Source: Thermovenabulum gondwanense
Lineage (GTDB): Bacteria > Bacillota > Thermosediminibacteria > Thermosediminibacterales > Thermosediminibacteraceae
Direction: 5' to 3'
NCBI RefSeq assembly: GCF_001601575.1
Contig: NZ_LOHZ01000042.1
Span: 1 to 64,000, forward strand
DNA: 64,000 bases
Part shown: piece after piece, positions 27,946-36,275 of the stretch
Layout of the letters: every line of letters begins with the position of its first letter
How positions within the stretch are numbered: the first letter of the stretch is position 1
Made by a program: the position numbers and the translations under genes
The notes under the pieces: model-generated
What the model was told of the DNA's origin: nothing
Databases searched by the model: none
The model's input: only the letters and a program-made list of their open reading frames with translations

Positions 27946-28179
27946 CTAAACCTCCTGATTTTTTTCTAACATTTTATCACTCTCAATTAAGTCTTGCAAC
28001 TTGGAATTACAAACAGGGCAATAGCCTTTATTCCATAATTCTTCCTTTAATTTAATTAAGTATATTTTTTCAAATTCCAATGAACTTTCTTTTTTACCTA
28101 AGTTTTTGCCAATTATAAACCCTATTGAAAAAAAAGAGAAAATATAAATTAACATTTTTAAAAAATTATTAACTGCCAT
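27946..28179 (-). CDS. Small membrane protein with a CxxC motif, unknown function
   Basis: A 77-residue protein with one predicted membrane helix (about residues 6-24) followed by a charged stretch and GYCPVCNSKL. A single CxxC could bind metal in a dimer or act in redox. An AGGGGATT ribosome site precedes the ATG, and six bases separate it from the PLP enzyme, which supports real expression. No known family is recognised. The gene has the same base composition as its neighbours. Confidence 0.7.
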   Translation of the reverse strand: MAVNNFLKMLIYIFSFFSIGFIIGKNLGKKESSLEFEKIYLIKLKEELWNKGYCPVCNSKLQDLIESDKMLEKNQEV

Positions 28180-28202
28180 TATAATCCCCTACCCCTTTTT
28201 AA

Positions 28203-28787
28203 TTACTCACAATTAAAATCATAATTTCTGATAAAATATAAAATAATGCTTAAACTAATATATGAAAAAATTGTTTTCAAATAATCTAAATATAAAGATA
28301 TTAATACACAAAATATGAAAACCATTAAACACTCTGTTTTACCTAATTTCCATGCAAATCCCTTTTTAAATGGTTTATCTGTTTCATAATCTATATAATC
28401 ATCCAATAGTTGAACACTGGCTATTAAAAAGATTGATGAACACATTTCTTTTACCCCAAACGCAAAAACTCCAACAAGTAAAACCACAATTATTTCTGTA
28501 CGGAAAGTTATACCTAAATTTGATTTTACATCAACGTTATAAAGCATTCCGGTAATATAAGAAGACATAAAAATGCTTATACTGTAGTTAATGTCAGCTA
28601 TAATGGCTAAGGAAAACAATAAAAGAGAATAAGGTAATATCCCTTTTTTCAATATATGAGTTAAATTTTTACTATTTGTTAAATTATCTTTATCCTCATC
28701 TAAATAGTCATCCATAAGTTTTATTACGATACCGGTAAAAAATAATGATAAAAATTTTTTAAGTAAATTAAATAGAACTAATAACAA
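28203..28787 (-). CDS. Small polytopic membrane protein with two DDxxDxxxD motifs, UbiA-like
   Basis: A 194-residue, very hydrophobic protein with about five or six membrane segments. Two acidic motifs of identical spacing are present: DDYLDEDKD (residues 26-34) and DDYIDYETD (129-137). They resemble the Mg-diphosphate motifs (NDxxDxxxD and DxxxD) of UbiA prenyltransferases, but the protein is about 100 residues shorter and the two motifs are nearly identical, hinting at an internal duplication. LYNVDVKSNLGITFRTE between them recalls the UbiA cytoplasmic loop. The start is TTG at 28787, after GAGGTGA, inside the 3' end of the GTPase gene (20-base overlap), so the two are probably translated together. 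Activity is unproven. Confidence 0.75.
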   Translation of the reverse strand: MLLVLFNLLKKFLSLFFTGIVIKLMDDYLDEDKDNLTNSKNLTHILKKGILPYSLLLFSLAIIADINYSISIFMSSYITGMLYNVDVKSNLGITFRTEIIVVLLVGVFAFGVKEMCSSIFLIASVQLLDDYIDYETDKPFKKGFAWKLGKTECLMVFIFCVLISLYLDYLKTIFSYISLSIILYFIRNYDFNCE

Positions 28788-29373
28788 ATGATTTCACCTC
28801 TTTGAAACCCTTTTTGTATTTCGCTGAAATAGGTATTACTAAATTACCTTTAAATAAGAGCTTTAATTTCTCGAAATTTTCTTTCCCTTCTGGCAAATCT
28901 ATTTTATTTGCCAAAATGCAATATCCCTTTTTTATTTCGGCAAATTTCGCTATTGTAAAATCAATTTCACTTAGAGAGTTAGGCAAATTTTTATCAACAG
29001 CCGAAGTATCAATAATATGTAAAATAATATCTGTTTGCTGTATTAATTGCAATGTATAAGAAATACCCTTTCTGATATCCTGTTCAGGATGAATATTATC
29101 TATAAATCCAACCGTATCAAAAAATTTTACACTTTTTTTCCCTTTATTTAATGGAACGTTTATAACAATGGAATATATTTGTCTTGTTTTATGAATATTA
29201 TTATCTACCAGTTCTTCTATTGCTTTTTTTATGGGATACCTTTTTATCATTTTTAAACCGTCAAGGGCACTTACTTCAAATTCTAATTCTTTTATTCCCA
29301 AAAATTCCGCAAAATTAATTAAAAAGAGGGTTTTCCCCACATTGGGTTTTCCTACTATCGTTAGTTGTTTCAA
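28768..29373 (-). CDS. Era/Der-like small GTPase of unknown role
   Basis: A TRAFAC-class GTPase with G1 GKPNVGKT (residues 8-15), G3 DTVGF, G4 NKID and a G5-like ISA. It is about 201 aa from TTG at 29373, which has AAGGGGGG upstream; an in-frame start at 29442 would add 23 residues and cannot be excluded. No KH or second GTPase domain follows, so it is neither Era nor Der. The stretch between G1 and G3 contains KMIKRYPIKKAIEELVDNN where the switch I threonine would be. It overlaps the Asp-motif membrane gene, suggesting that it regulates or assembles that membrane protein. Confidence 0.8.
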   Translation of the reverse strand: MKQLTIVGKPNVGKTLFLINFAEFLGIKELEFEVSALDGLKMIKRYPIKKAIEELVDNNIHKTRQIYSIVINVPLNKGKKSVKFFDTVGFIDNIHPEQDIRKGISYTLQLIQQTDIILHIIDTSAVDKNLPNSLSEIDFTIAKFAEIKKGYCILANKIDLPEGKENFEKLKLLFKGNLVIPISAKYKKGFKEVKSFVISSI

Positions 29374-29475
29374 TATATCCCCCCCTTCAACATCCGATGC
29401 ATTTTTATATATTCTTATTCTCATTTGTCTTTTTAAATTCATAATAAATAATAGAAAATAAAAAAAGCGCGGTTA

Positions 29476-29895
29476 TTAATTACCTCGCTTGTAATTTTCA
29501 CATAAGTCTTTTAGTGTTATTGATTGAGCTGTATTTAAAATATTATCGTTTATTTTTTTCCACACGTTTCTTGTTACGCATCTATCTTTATTATCACAAT
29601 ATTTAATACTTTCATTTAGACAATCCACAAGAGTAATGGATCCTTCAAGAACAGATAAGATATCGGCTACGGTTATTTCTTCGGGGTTTCTGGATAAAAT
29701 ATATCCTCCCTGGGACCCTCGAATGCTTTTTACTAAATTTGCATTTTTAAGTAATGTGATAATTTGCTCTAAATAATTCTCAGATATTTTTTCTTCTTCC
29801 GCAATTTTACTCAAAGGCACCGCACCCTGATTATAATATAGGGCCAATTTAACCATCGCTCTTAGACCATATCGAGATTTTGTTGATAACCTCAA
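29476..29895 (-). CDS. Rrf2/IscR-family transcriptional regulator
   Basis: A 139-residue winged-helix repressor. The N-terminus has STKSRYGLRAMVKLAL, SKIAEEEKISENYLEQIITLLK and IRGSQGGYILSR. Cys92, Cys100 and Cys106 have the C-x7-C-x5-C spacing of 2Fe-2S ligation in IscR-like proteins, so it probably senses iron-sulfur or redox state. The frame extends to 29997, but the family start is TTG at 29895 with GGGAGGT upstream. It is divergent from the sigma-54 activator at 30120. The target is not evident; no isc or suf genes are adjacent, although a desulfurase lies 8 kb away. Confidence 0.88.
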   Translation of the reverse strand: MRLSTKSRYGLRAMVKLALYYNQGAVPLSKIAEEEKISENYLEQIITLLKNANLVKSIRGSQGGYILSRNPEEITVADILSVLEGSITLVDCLNESIKYCDNKDRCVTRNVWKKINDNILNTAQSITLKDLCENYKRGN

Positions 29896-30119
29896 AGAAA
29901 TTACCTCCCGTCCTTTTATCAAAGGTAAGTTAAAAAATACCTCATTTCCTATAGAAATAGTATTTTTTATTTTAAATTTACCACATATTTTTAGCATTCG
30001 TCAATTTTAATGTAGATCCTATAACAGTATTATTTATTTACAATTTGTTTTGTTTGTATTAAAATAGTCTAAAATTAAAAAAATTTATTATACTTTTTGT
30101 TTGCCTTGGGAGGGTAATC

Positions 30120-31544
30120 ATGGATTACAAGAATTTACTGGAAGTAATTTTAACCAATTTAGATGAAGGAATTATAGTTGTAGATAAAAATGCTAACGTT
30201 ACCTTTTTTAACGAACCTGCTACGGAAATAGCTGGTCTTGACCCCGGTAAAGCCCTCGGCAAGAATATATTAGAACTTTTCCCGGATCTTACAGAAAAGA
30301 CCAGTACTTTTTATAATGTATTAAAAAATAAAAGGCCTTTAATTGATTATGTACAAACTTATACAAATATAAAAGGTAAAAAGGTTACAATAGTAACCTC
30401 TACAATGCCAATCATACAAAATGGCGAACTTATAGGTGCGGTGGAAATATACAGAGATATAACAAATTTAAAAGATTTAGCCGAAAAGATTGTTTCACTA
30501 CAAAAAGAGTTATATTATAAATCAAAAAATCCTGAAAAATATAGCGGCAACGGAACGATTTATACTTTTGATGATATTATCGGAAAAAGTAAAATAATCG
30601 AGGAGTTAAAAAATAAAGCATACAGGGTCGCAAATAGCGATTCTCCCATTTTTATTTATGGAGAAACGGGAGTGGGTAAGGAACTTTTTGTTCAAGCTAT
30701 TCACAATGCAAATATTAAACGTTGTAAAAAACCCTTTATTGCACAAAATTGCGCTGCTATACCGAGAACTCTACTGGAAAGTATTTTATTCGGTATTTCA
30801 GCAGGTAGCTTTACAGGAGCCAAAGAAAAAGCAGGATTATTTGAATTAGCCAATGAAGGTACATTATACTTGGACGAGATAAATTCAATGGATTTAGAAC
30901 TTCAAGCTAAACTTTTGAGAGTTCTTCAGGATGGCTTTATAAGAAGAGTTGGTGGAGAAAAGGCTTTCAAAGTAGATGTTAGAATTACAGCTTCATCCAA
31001 TGAAGACCCCAAAATGCTTATTGAAAAAGGTATATTAAGACAGGATCTTTTTTATAGACTTCATGTTATTTCCTTTTATATTCCCCCTTTAAGAGAAAGG
31101 AAGGAAGATATTCCTGTATTAATAGAGTACTTTCTAAAACATTTCAATAAAAAGTTAAATAAAAAAATAACAGGTATTAAAGAAGATGCTATGACTTTAC
31201 TGGTAAGCTATCATTGGCCCGGTAATGTGCGAGAGCTTAGATCGGTCATTGAAAATATTGCTAATTTTAGTGAAAATAGTCTAATATCAACTGAAGATAT
31301 TCCGGATTACATTAAAAATTTAGACAATACCTCAAATTATGAAAATTATTGTATGGAGGTTCCCGAAAATATACAATCTCTAAAAGAAATGGTAGAAACT
31401 TTCGAAAAAAAATTGATAATTTTTACATTACAAAAAGTCAATGGGAACCTTTCAAAAGCTTCAAGAATTCTAAAAATACCAAAGCAAACCCTGCACAATA
31501 AAATTAAAAAATATAATATAAAAAAGAAAATAGATTTTTCATAA
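30120..31544 (+). CDS. Sigma-54-dependent activator with N-terminal PAS domain
   Basis: A 474-residue enhancer-binding protein. Residues 1-120 form a PAS domain (LDEGIIVVDKNANVTFFNEPATEIAGLDP, ending GAVEIYRDIT). The AAA+ domain has Walker A GETGVGKE, the sigma-54 contact loop as GSFTGA instead of GAFTGA, Walker B TLYLDEINSM and RLHVISFYIPPLRERKEDI. The C-terminus is a Fis-type helix-turn-helix (GNLSKASRILKIPKQTLHNKIKKY). The arrangement resembles RocR-like activators of amino-acid catabolism. ATG at 30120 follows GGGAGGG. It has no receiver domain. The neighbouring peptide-binding lipoprotein is a possible target, but no -24/-12 promoter was found before it. Confidence 0.9.
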   Translation: MDYKNLLEVILTNLDEGIIVVDKNANVTFFNEPATEIAGLDPGKALGKNILELFPDLTEKTSTFYNVLKNKRPLIDYVQTYTNIKGKKVTIVTSTMPIIQNGELIGAVEIYRDITNLKDLAEKIVSLQKELYYKSKNPEKYSGNGTIYTFDDIIGKSKIIEELKNKAYRVANSDSPIFIYGETGVGKELFVQAIHNANIKRCKKPFIAQNCAAIPRTLLESILFGISAGSFTGAKEKAGLFELANEGTLYLDEINSMDLELQAKLLRVLQDGFIRRVGGEKAFKVDVRITASSNEDPKMLIEKGILRQDLFYRLHVISFYIPPLRERKEDIPVLIEYFLKHFNKKLNKKITGIKEDAMTLLVSYHWPGNVRELRSVIENIANFSENSLISTEDIPDYIKNLDNTSNYENYCMEVPENIQSLKEMVETFEKKLIIFTLQKVNGNLSKASRILKIPKQTLHNKIKKYNIKKKIDFS

Positions 31545-31554
31545 CTACTCTTAT

Positions 31555-31586
31555 AAAAAAATCCGGGGTAATCCCCGGATTTTTTT
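31555..31586. terminator. Bidirectional terminator between the activator and the binding-protein gene
   Basis: AAAAAAATCCGGGG (31555-31568) pairs perfectly with CCCCGGATTTTTTT (31573-31586). It provides a T-run on both strands for the convergent genes. Confidence 0.93.
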
Positions 31587-31588
31587 AA

Positions 31589-33220
31589 CTATTTATTCTT
31601 TCCTTCAACAGTAGCGTATATGAAATCTGGATCAGAACCACTTGTAAAAGTTCTTACCAGGCCCTGGACATAATCTTTTTTAACCCATATCTTTTCCCTG
31701 AAATACAGCGGGATTACTACACCTTTTTCAAGCAAGTATTTTTCTGCTTCAAACATTACTTCATTTCTCTTTTTAAAATCCGATGTGGTTTTTGCAATCT
31801 GACATAATTCATTGTATTTTTCATCGGTCCAACCACTATTTGTCATACCTTCACTTATAGTCCAGTAATCCAAATATGTCATCGGGTCATCGTAATCAGG
31901 TCCCCATCGTGTAATCATTACTTCGTAATCACCTTTTCTCATCCTCTGGAGCCTTTCTTTGAAGGTATAAGTTTTTATAGACACATTAATTCCCAGATTT
32001 CTGATCAACATATCCTGTATAGCCTCAATTCCTACTTTTGTGCCAGAACTATCATCTACAGCTATTTCAATATTTATTTTTGAAGGATCATTGATATTTA
32101 ATTCCTGCATTGCTTTGTTTAGATATTCTTTAGCCTTTTGTACATCAGCTTTTGTTGGATAAAAATCATAAGGATATTCTTCTACAAATTTCTTCTCTAA
32201 ACCGCTTAAAGTTGGCGGAATATGCCTTGTTGCAGGTTTTGATATGCCTTTAAATGCCATGTTTATATAATCTTCCCTATCAATTGCAAAACCGATTGCT
32301 TTTCTAAAGTTTTCATTACCCAGCCATGGCTTATCTTCTTTTTTCATATTAAATCTTATGAAATATTCATAACTATCCATATAAGTCAGGGCTTTACCTT
32401 CGCTTTTTGCTTTATCTACGAGGACCGTTGGCACATCAGCAAAATCAAGCTCATTGTTTTCAAACATCTGGTATGCGGTATTTTGATCTGCAACAATTAA
32501 AATTCTAACCCTATCAAGCTTTATTTTATCTTTTGCCCAATAATTCGGGTTTTTCTCCAAAACTATTTCCTGTTCGTGTTTCCATTCCTTAATAATGAAG
32601 GGCCCGTTATATACCATTTTATCAGCGTCGGCAGCATATTTTTCACCGTATTTCTCTACCAATTCTTTTTTAGATGGCATAAACGAGATAAAACCTAAAA
32701 GACTTTCAAAATACTTTACCGGTGCTCTTAGAGTAATCTGTAAAGTTTTTTCATCTAAAGCTTTTACTCCTACTTGATTCGGATCATTTATTTTACCAAG
32801 ATTGTAATCCTCTCCGTTTAATATGTAATACCCCTGAAATGAATAACCGGATGCTACTTTTGGATCCAGTAATCTTTTTATTGAATATTCAAAGTCGTAA
32901 GCTGTTACCTTTGTCCCGTCATTCCATTTTGCATCTCTTAAATGAAAGGTATAAACTTTTTTATCCTCAGAAACCTCCCATTTCTCAGCCATACCTGGAT
33001 AAACTTTTCCATCGTAATATCTTACCAAACCTTCGAACACGGCATTTCCTACAATTATTGAATATTGGTCCGTAGCAAGTTGGGGATCAAGAGTGGGTGG
33101 TTCCGACGCAATTGAAAACACAAGCTCCTGTGCAGGTTTTGAAGAATTGCTGGAGCATCCCGCTAAAAACCCCGCAACCATAATAAAGATTAGCAGTAAA
33201 GCCGTTGTTTTTTTGAACAT
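31589..33220 (-). CDS. Peptide/oligopeptide ABC-transporter substrate-binding lipoprotein (SBP_bac_5)
   Basis: A 543-residue extracytoplasmic binding protein of the OppA/DppA family. The leader MFKKTTALLLIFIMVAGFLAGC has a good lipobox (LAGC). The mature part shows the family motif EPPTLDPQLATDQYS, VFEGLVRYYDG, WEVSEDKKVYTFHLRDAKWNDG and RKAIGFAIDRE. The frame extends 19 codons upstream, but ATG at 33220 follows AGAGGGGG. No permease or ATPase genes are adjacent; the only other dpp genes here are the remnants at 22-24 kb. It either serves a transporter elsewhere or is an orphan left after the loss of that operon. Confidence 0.92.
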   Translation of the reverse strand: MFKKTTALLLIFIMVAGFLAGCSSNSSKPAQELVFSIASEPPTLDPQLATDQYSIIVGNAVFEGLVRYYDGKVYPGMAEKWEVSEDKKVYTFHLRDAKWNDGTKVTAYDFEYSIKRLLDPKVASGYSFQGYYILNGEDYNLGKINDPNQVGVKALDEKTLQITLRAPVKYFESLLGFISFMPSKKELVEKYGEKYAADADKMVYNGPFIIKEWKHEQEIVLEKNPNYWAKDKIKLDRVRILIVADQNTAYQMFENNELDFADVPTVLVDKAKSEGKALTYMDSYEYFIRFNMKKEDKPWLGNENFRKAIGFAIDREDYINMAFKGISKPATRHIPPTLSGLEKKFVEEYPYDFYPTKADVQKAKEYLNKAMQELNINDPSKINIEIAVDDSSGTKVGIEAIQDMLIRNLGINVSIKTYTFKERLQRMRKGDYEVMITRWGPDYDDPMTYLDYWTISEGMTNSGWTDEKYNELCQIAKTTSDFKKRNEVMFEAEKYLLEKGVVIPLYFREKIWVKKDYVQGLVRTFTSGSDPDFIYATVEGKNK

Positions 33221-33260
33221 TAAAAAACCCCCTCTGCAAAAATATAAAAATTTGGTTAAA

Positions 33261-33290
33261 ATTATATCATGATTCAATGATTTAAATCAA
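33261..33290 (-). promoter_or_regulatory. Predicted promoter of the binding-protein gene
   Basis: On the minus strand TTGATT (33290-33285) and TATAAT (33266-33261) are 18 bases apart, 40 bases before the start codon. Confidence 0.5.
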
Positions 33291-33350
33291 TAAATGTTTT
33301 AATAAAAAAAAATAAATTTAAAAGATTTATTACAAAATTTTTTGTTAAAA

Positions 33351-33863
33351 TTATCTAATATTCTTTAAAACCTTATTATAAAGTACAAATCTTATTAAAA
33401 CAAAAGTGATAATAAATTCCGGTAATAAATAGCTACCATTGTATAATGCCGAATACAAATATACATTCATACCTTTTGGAGCATAAGATGCAAAAAATAT
33501 AACACCGGATAAAAAGTGCGATAAAAATCTACCAAAAATACCCAGGAATGATCCTAAAAAAACATTATTTCTAAATAAACCTGCAAAACCTAAAAGCCCA
33601 AATGCTAAAGGATAATCAAGGATTACTTGAACAGGATGAACGATATAGGGTTCAACAATTAACTGCAAAAAACCATAAGCGACTCCAGCACTCAAACCCG
33701 CAACGGTCCCATGTCTTAAAGAAAATAAAATAATGGGAACCATACTTCCAAGGGTGACTGAACCGCCATAGGGGGCTTGAAATAATTTTACGAAGCTCAA
33801 TATCAGTGATATTGCTATCATTAATGCTCCTTCAATAAGAACAGCAAAATTTTTGTTTTTCAT
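33351..33863 (-). CDS. thiT: Thiamine transporter substrate-specificity subunit ThiT
   Basis: ThiT is the membrane S-component of an energy-coupling-factor transporter and binds thiamine. The 170-residue protein has six predicted membrane segments, with APYGGSVTLGSMVPIILFSLRHG, GFLQLIVEPYIVHPVQVILDYPLAFG, and YNGSYLLPEF near the end; these aromatic- and Gly-rich segments form the thiamine site in known ThiT structures. It is preceded by a TPP riboswitch, which supports the assignment directly. The shared ECF ATPases and T-component are not in the window. ATG at 33863 follows AAAGGAGGAA. Confidence 0.95.
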   Translation of the reverse strand: MKNKNFAVLIEGALMIAISLILSFVKLFQAPYGGSVTLGSMVPIILFSLRHGTVAGLSAGVAYGFLQLIVEPYIVHPVQVILDYPLAFGLLGFAGLFRNNVFLGSFLGIFGRFLSHFLSGVIFFASYAPKGMNVYLYSALYNGSYLLPEFIITFVLIRFVLYNKVLKNIR

Positions 33864-33898
33864 AAAAAATTCCTCCTTTAATTTAATAAATTTTAATA

Positions 33899-33931
33899 TT
33901 AAAAATAAAAATACCTACCCGAATAGGTAGG
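33899..33931 (-). terminator. Riboswitch-controlled terminator before thiT
   Basis: On the minus strand CCTACC (33931-33926) pairs with GGTAGG (33919-33914), followed by TATTTTTATTTTT. It lies between the TPP aptamer and the thiT ribosome site, as expected of an OFF-switch expression platform. Confidence 0.85.
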
Positions 33932-33950
33932 CACTTTATTTTCGATTCAG

Positions 33951-34034
33951 TGCTTCCCTACGCGGGAATTACCCCGATCAGGTTCATGGGGTCGAAGCAT
34001 CAGCTTCCTCTCAGCCCTACGGCTCCCCCAGCAC
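33951..34034 (-). promoter_or_regulatory. TPP riboswitch (THI element) controlling thiT
   Basis: Reading the minus strand from 34034, GGGGGAGCC, GGGCTGAGAGG, ACCCCATGAACCTGATC, GGGGTAATTCCCGC and GTAGGGAAGCA appear in the order of the THI-box consensus, including the conserved CTGAGA and ACCTGATC elements. Binding of thiamine pyrophosphate should favour the terminator just downstream and switch thiT off. Confidence 0.97.
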
Positions 34035-34104
34035 ATAATTATTTTATATAATTATATTATTCAATTTTTCACCATTATACTTAAAATAAAATATTTTATC
34101 AATA

Positions 34105-36186
34105 TCAATTTTGAACGATTAAATTAATTAATACATCGGCTTTAAATAATCCCCCTTCAACTTTTCCTATTATAATTATATCATCCCCTTCTATAAAATA
34201 ATCAGAAAACCTGCTAAGTGAAATTATCCTATTGCCTTTTATTAATAAAGTATTTGTTCCATAATGAATTTCTCTTATTTCCGTAACTCTTTCAGTCGTG
34301 ATTTCTGCTATTATAACCATTATATCTTGATGTATGTATTTTATTTTACCTCTAAGAGCCAAAAGACTTTGTGTTGTAAAAACTTCAACACTTTTTGCTT
34401 CTTCTCCTTCAACAATTGCTCTAATGTTATAATCGGGTTTTAAGTCATATACCGTAATATTTTTTTTATCCTTTATAATATCTGTATCCGGAGTAATAAC
34501 GATATTAACTTCTTCACCTTTTTCATTAAAAATAACCATTTTAGAATAATTTGCAGAAGTATGAGAAATTTCTTTTATAGTGCCGGTGATCTCTTTTTTT
34601 ACCGACTTAGCCGAGATAGATACTATTTTGTTATATCTAATTACTACGGTAACTTCATCAGAAATTTTTAAATCATTTAATTTGGATGTTATTCCATTTT
34701 TTATTACTTTTACTTGACTATCTACCTCAAATTCCTTTAAATTACCATCACCATCTACTACAGAAATCAGTGGAACCTTGTTTGCAAAATTAATGGATTT
34801 AATTACTCCAAAAATCGTTTTTTCCGCACTTTCTGCAATAATTCTTGTAACACTTCCATTTGTAATCGAAGCGATTACCATGTCTCCTCCCAGAAGGTCG
34901 TTAATTCTTGCAGGTTTACCATTTTTTATAGTTTCTATCAAATTGGAAAGTATGTAAGTCTCATTTTCTCCCGTTAATGAATTTTCAATTATTATATATG
35001 AGGGTGAAATATTCGAAACTACTCCTTTTAAAATTCCTTTTACTTCTTTATTTTCTCCTGCAACTTCTATCCTGATGACTTTACCATCCGTTACTGAAAT
35101 TTTCACATTTTTACCTATTAGATTCTCGTTTACAGGAATAACATTATTATTAATATAACATTTTGTATCAGAATTTATAATATAAGAAGAAATGTTCCCA
35201 TCCAATTTTTCTAAAATAAGGTAATTGTTTTGCAAATTTAAAGCTTTTATTTTACCCTCATGGTTTTCTAATTCACTTTCCATTTTATTATTTGAATAAA
35301 TTGCTTCTATATAGCTAATATTATTAGACTTTATAATATAATTAACATCCTGATATTTTTTTAAGTCTTTTAATTCTATTTTTATTAAATTCCCTTTTTC
35401 ATCTTCTTTGTATACAGAAACATTTTTATCCAGATTATATTTTTTAATAATGTTACCCTGTAAAATTTCTATATTTCCCTCCAATAAATTTAAATTTTCA
35501 ATTCTTCCTTTTACTATCCTCGTATTATTTGAATATTTCACAACCTGATTTAACACTTTAGCAGCCTGTGCCCGGGTAATATTATCGTAGGGCTTGAAAT
35601 TTTCCTTATCTACACCTGACATGATTTTTTTATCTACAATCAACTGCAGGTATTTTCTTGTCTCAAAGGATAAAGTATAAACATCTTTAAAAGTCAAATT
35701 TAAAACCTTAATAGAATTTGCTTCTTTTTCTAAACCCAAGGCTTTAATAATAAAAATTACTGCCTCGTATCTTTTTAAATTTTCTTCAGGCCTCAAATTT
35801 TTAATGTCATCTCCTGTAATAATTCCCTTTTCAATCGAATAAGCAATATATTCTTTTGCCCAGCTTTGAATTTTCCCTTGATTTGGAAAATCTTTTGGTA
35901 GTAATTTTCCTTTTACTTTGCTCTCTTCTCCCAAGGCCTTTATTAGCATTACAATAAATTCCTGCCTTTTTATAGGGTCTGCTGGTGCAAAAATATCTTG
36001 AGCTTTCCCTGATACTACTCCCAAATTATACATTTTGTCAATAAATGGTGTTGCCCAATCAAATTTTTTATCATCCAAATCTTTAAAAGGTAATGCGAAT
36101 ACCAAAGTTGGGAAAAAAGCAGTTAAACAAAAAAAGAAGTAAACTACAAAAATTCCTTTTATTAGCTTGTAATATGCTTTTTTCAA
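34105..36186 (-). CDS. S-layer homology (SLH) protein with six tandem C-terminal repeats
   Basis: A 693-residue exported protein with a signal peptide at about residues 1-31. Three SLH domains follow (to about residue 215), recognisable by FKDLDDKKFDWATPFIDKMYNLGVVSG, WAKEYIAYSIEKGIITGDD and YLQLIVDKKIMSGVDKENFKPYDNITRAQAAKVL, which attach proteins to cell-wall polymers. The remainder is about six repeats of 70-80 residues, each opening with a G-x-I/V turn (KGRIENL, EGKIKAL, KGVVSNI, FGVIKSI, TGTIKEI, RGKIKYI) and ending in a hydrophobic 'v.I.a' strand. These look like small beta-domains; no enzyme motif is visible. It is probably a structural or adhesive surface protein. Confidence 0.85.
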   Translation of the reverse strand: MKKAYYKLIKGIFVVYFFFCLTAFFPTLVFALPFKDLDDKKFDWATPFIDKMYNLGVVSGKAQDIFAPADPIKRQEFIVMLIKALGEESKVKGKLLPKDFPNQGKIQSWAKEYIAYSIEKGIITGDDIKNLRPEENLKRYEAVIFIIKALGLEKEANSIKVLNLTFKDVYTLSFETRKYLQLIVDKKIMSGVDKENFKPYDNITRAQAAKVLNQVVKYSNNTRIVKGRIENLNLLEGNIEILQGNIIKKYNLDKNVSVYKEDEKGNLIKIELKDLKKYQDVNYIIKSNNISYIEAIYSNNKMESELENHEGKIKALNLQNNYLILEKLDGNISSYIINSDTKCYINNNVIPVNENLIGKNVKISVTDGKVIRIEVAGENKEVKGILKGVVSNISPSYIIIENSLTGENETYILSNLIETIKNGKPARINDLLGGDMVIASITNGSVTRIIAESAEKTIFGVIKSINFANKVPLISVVDGDGNLKEFEVDSQVKVIKNGITSKLNDLKISDEVTVVIRYNKIVSISAKSVKKEITGTIKEISHTSANYSKMVIFNEKGEEVNIVITPDTDIIKDKKNITVYDLKPDYNIRAIVEGEEAKSVEVFTTQSLLALRGKIKYIHQDIMVIIAEITTERVTEIREIHYGTNTLLIKGNRIISLSRFSDYFIEGDDIIIIGKVEGGLFKADVLINLIVQN

Positions 36187-36275
36187 CTTATCAACCCCTT
36201 TCTTTTTCTTATATTATTACAATTTCGACAATTATCCATATGTTTCCTTCATTAAAAAATAAAAAAATACAGCCA

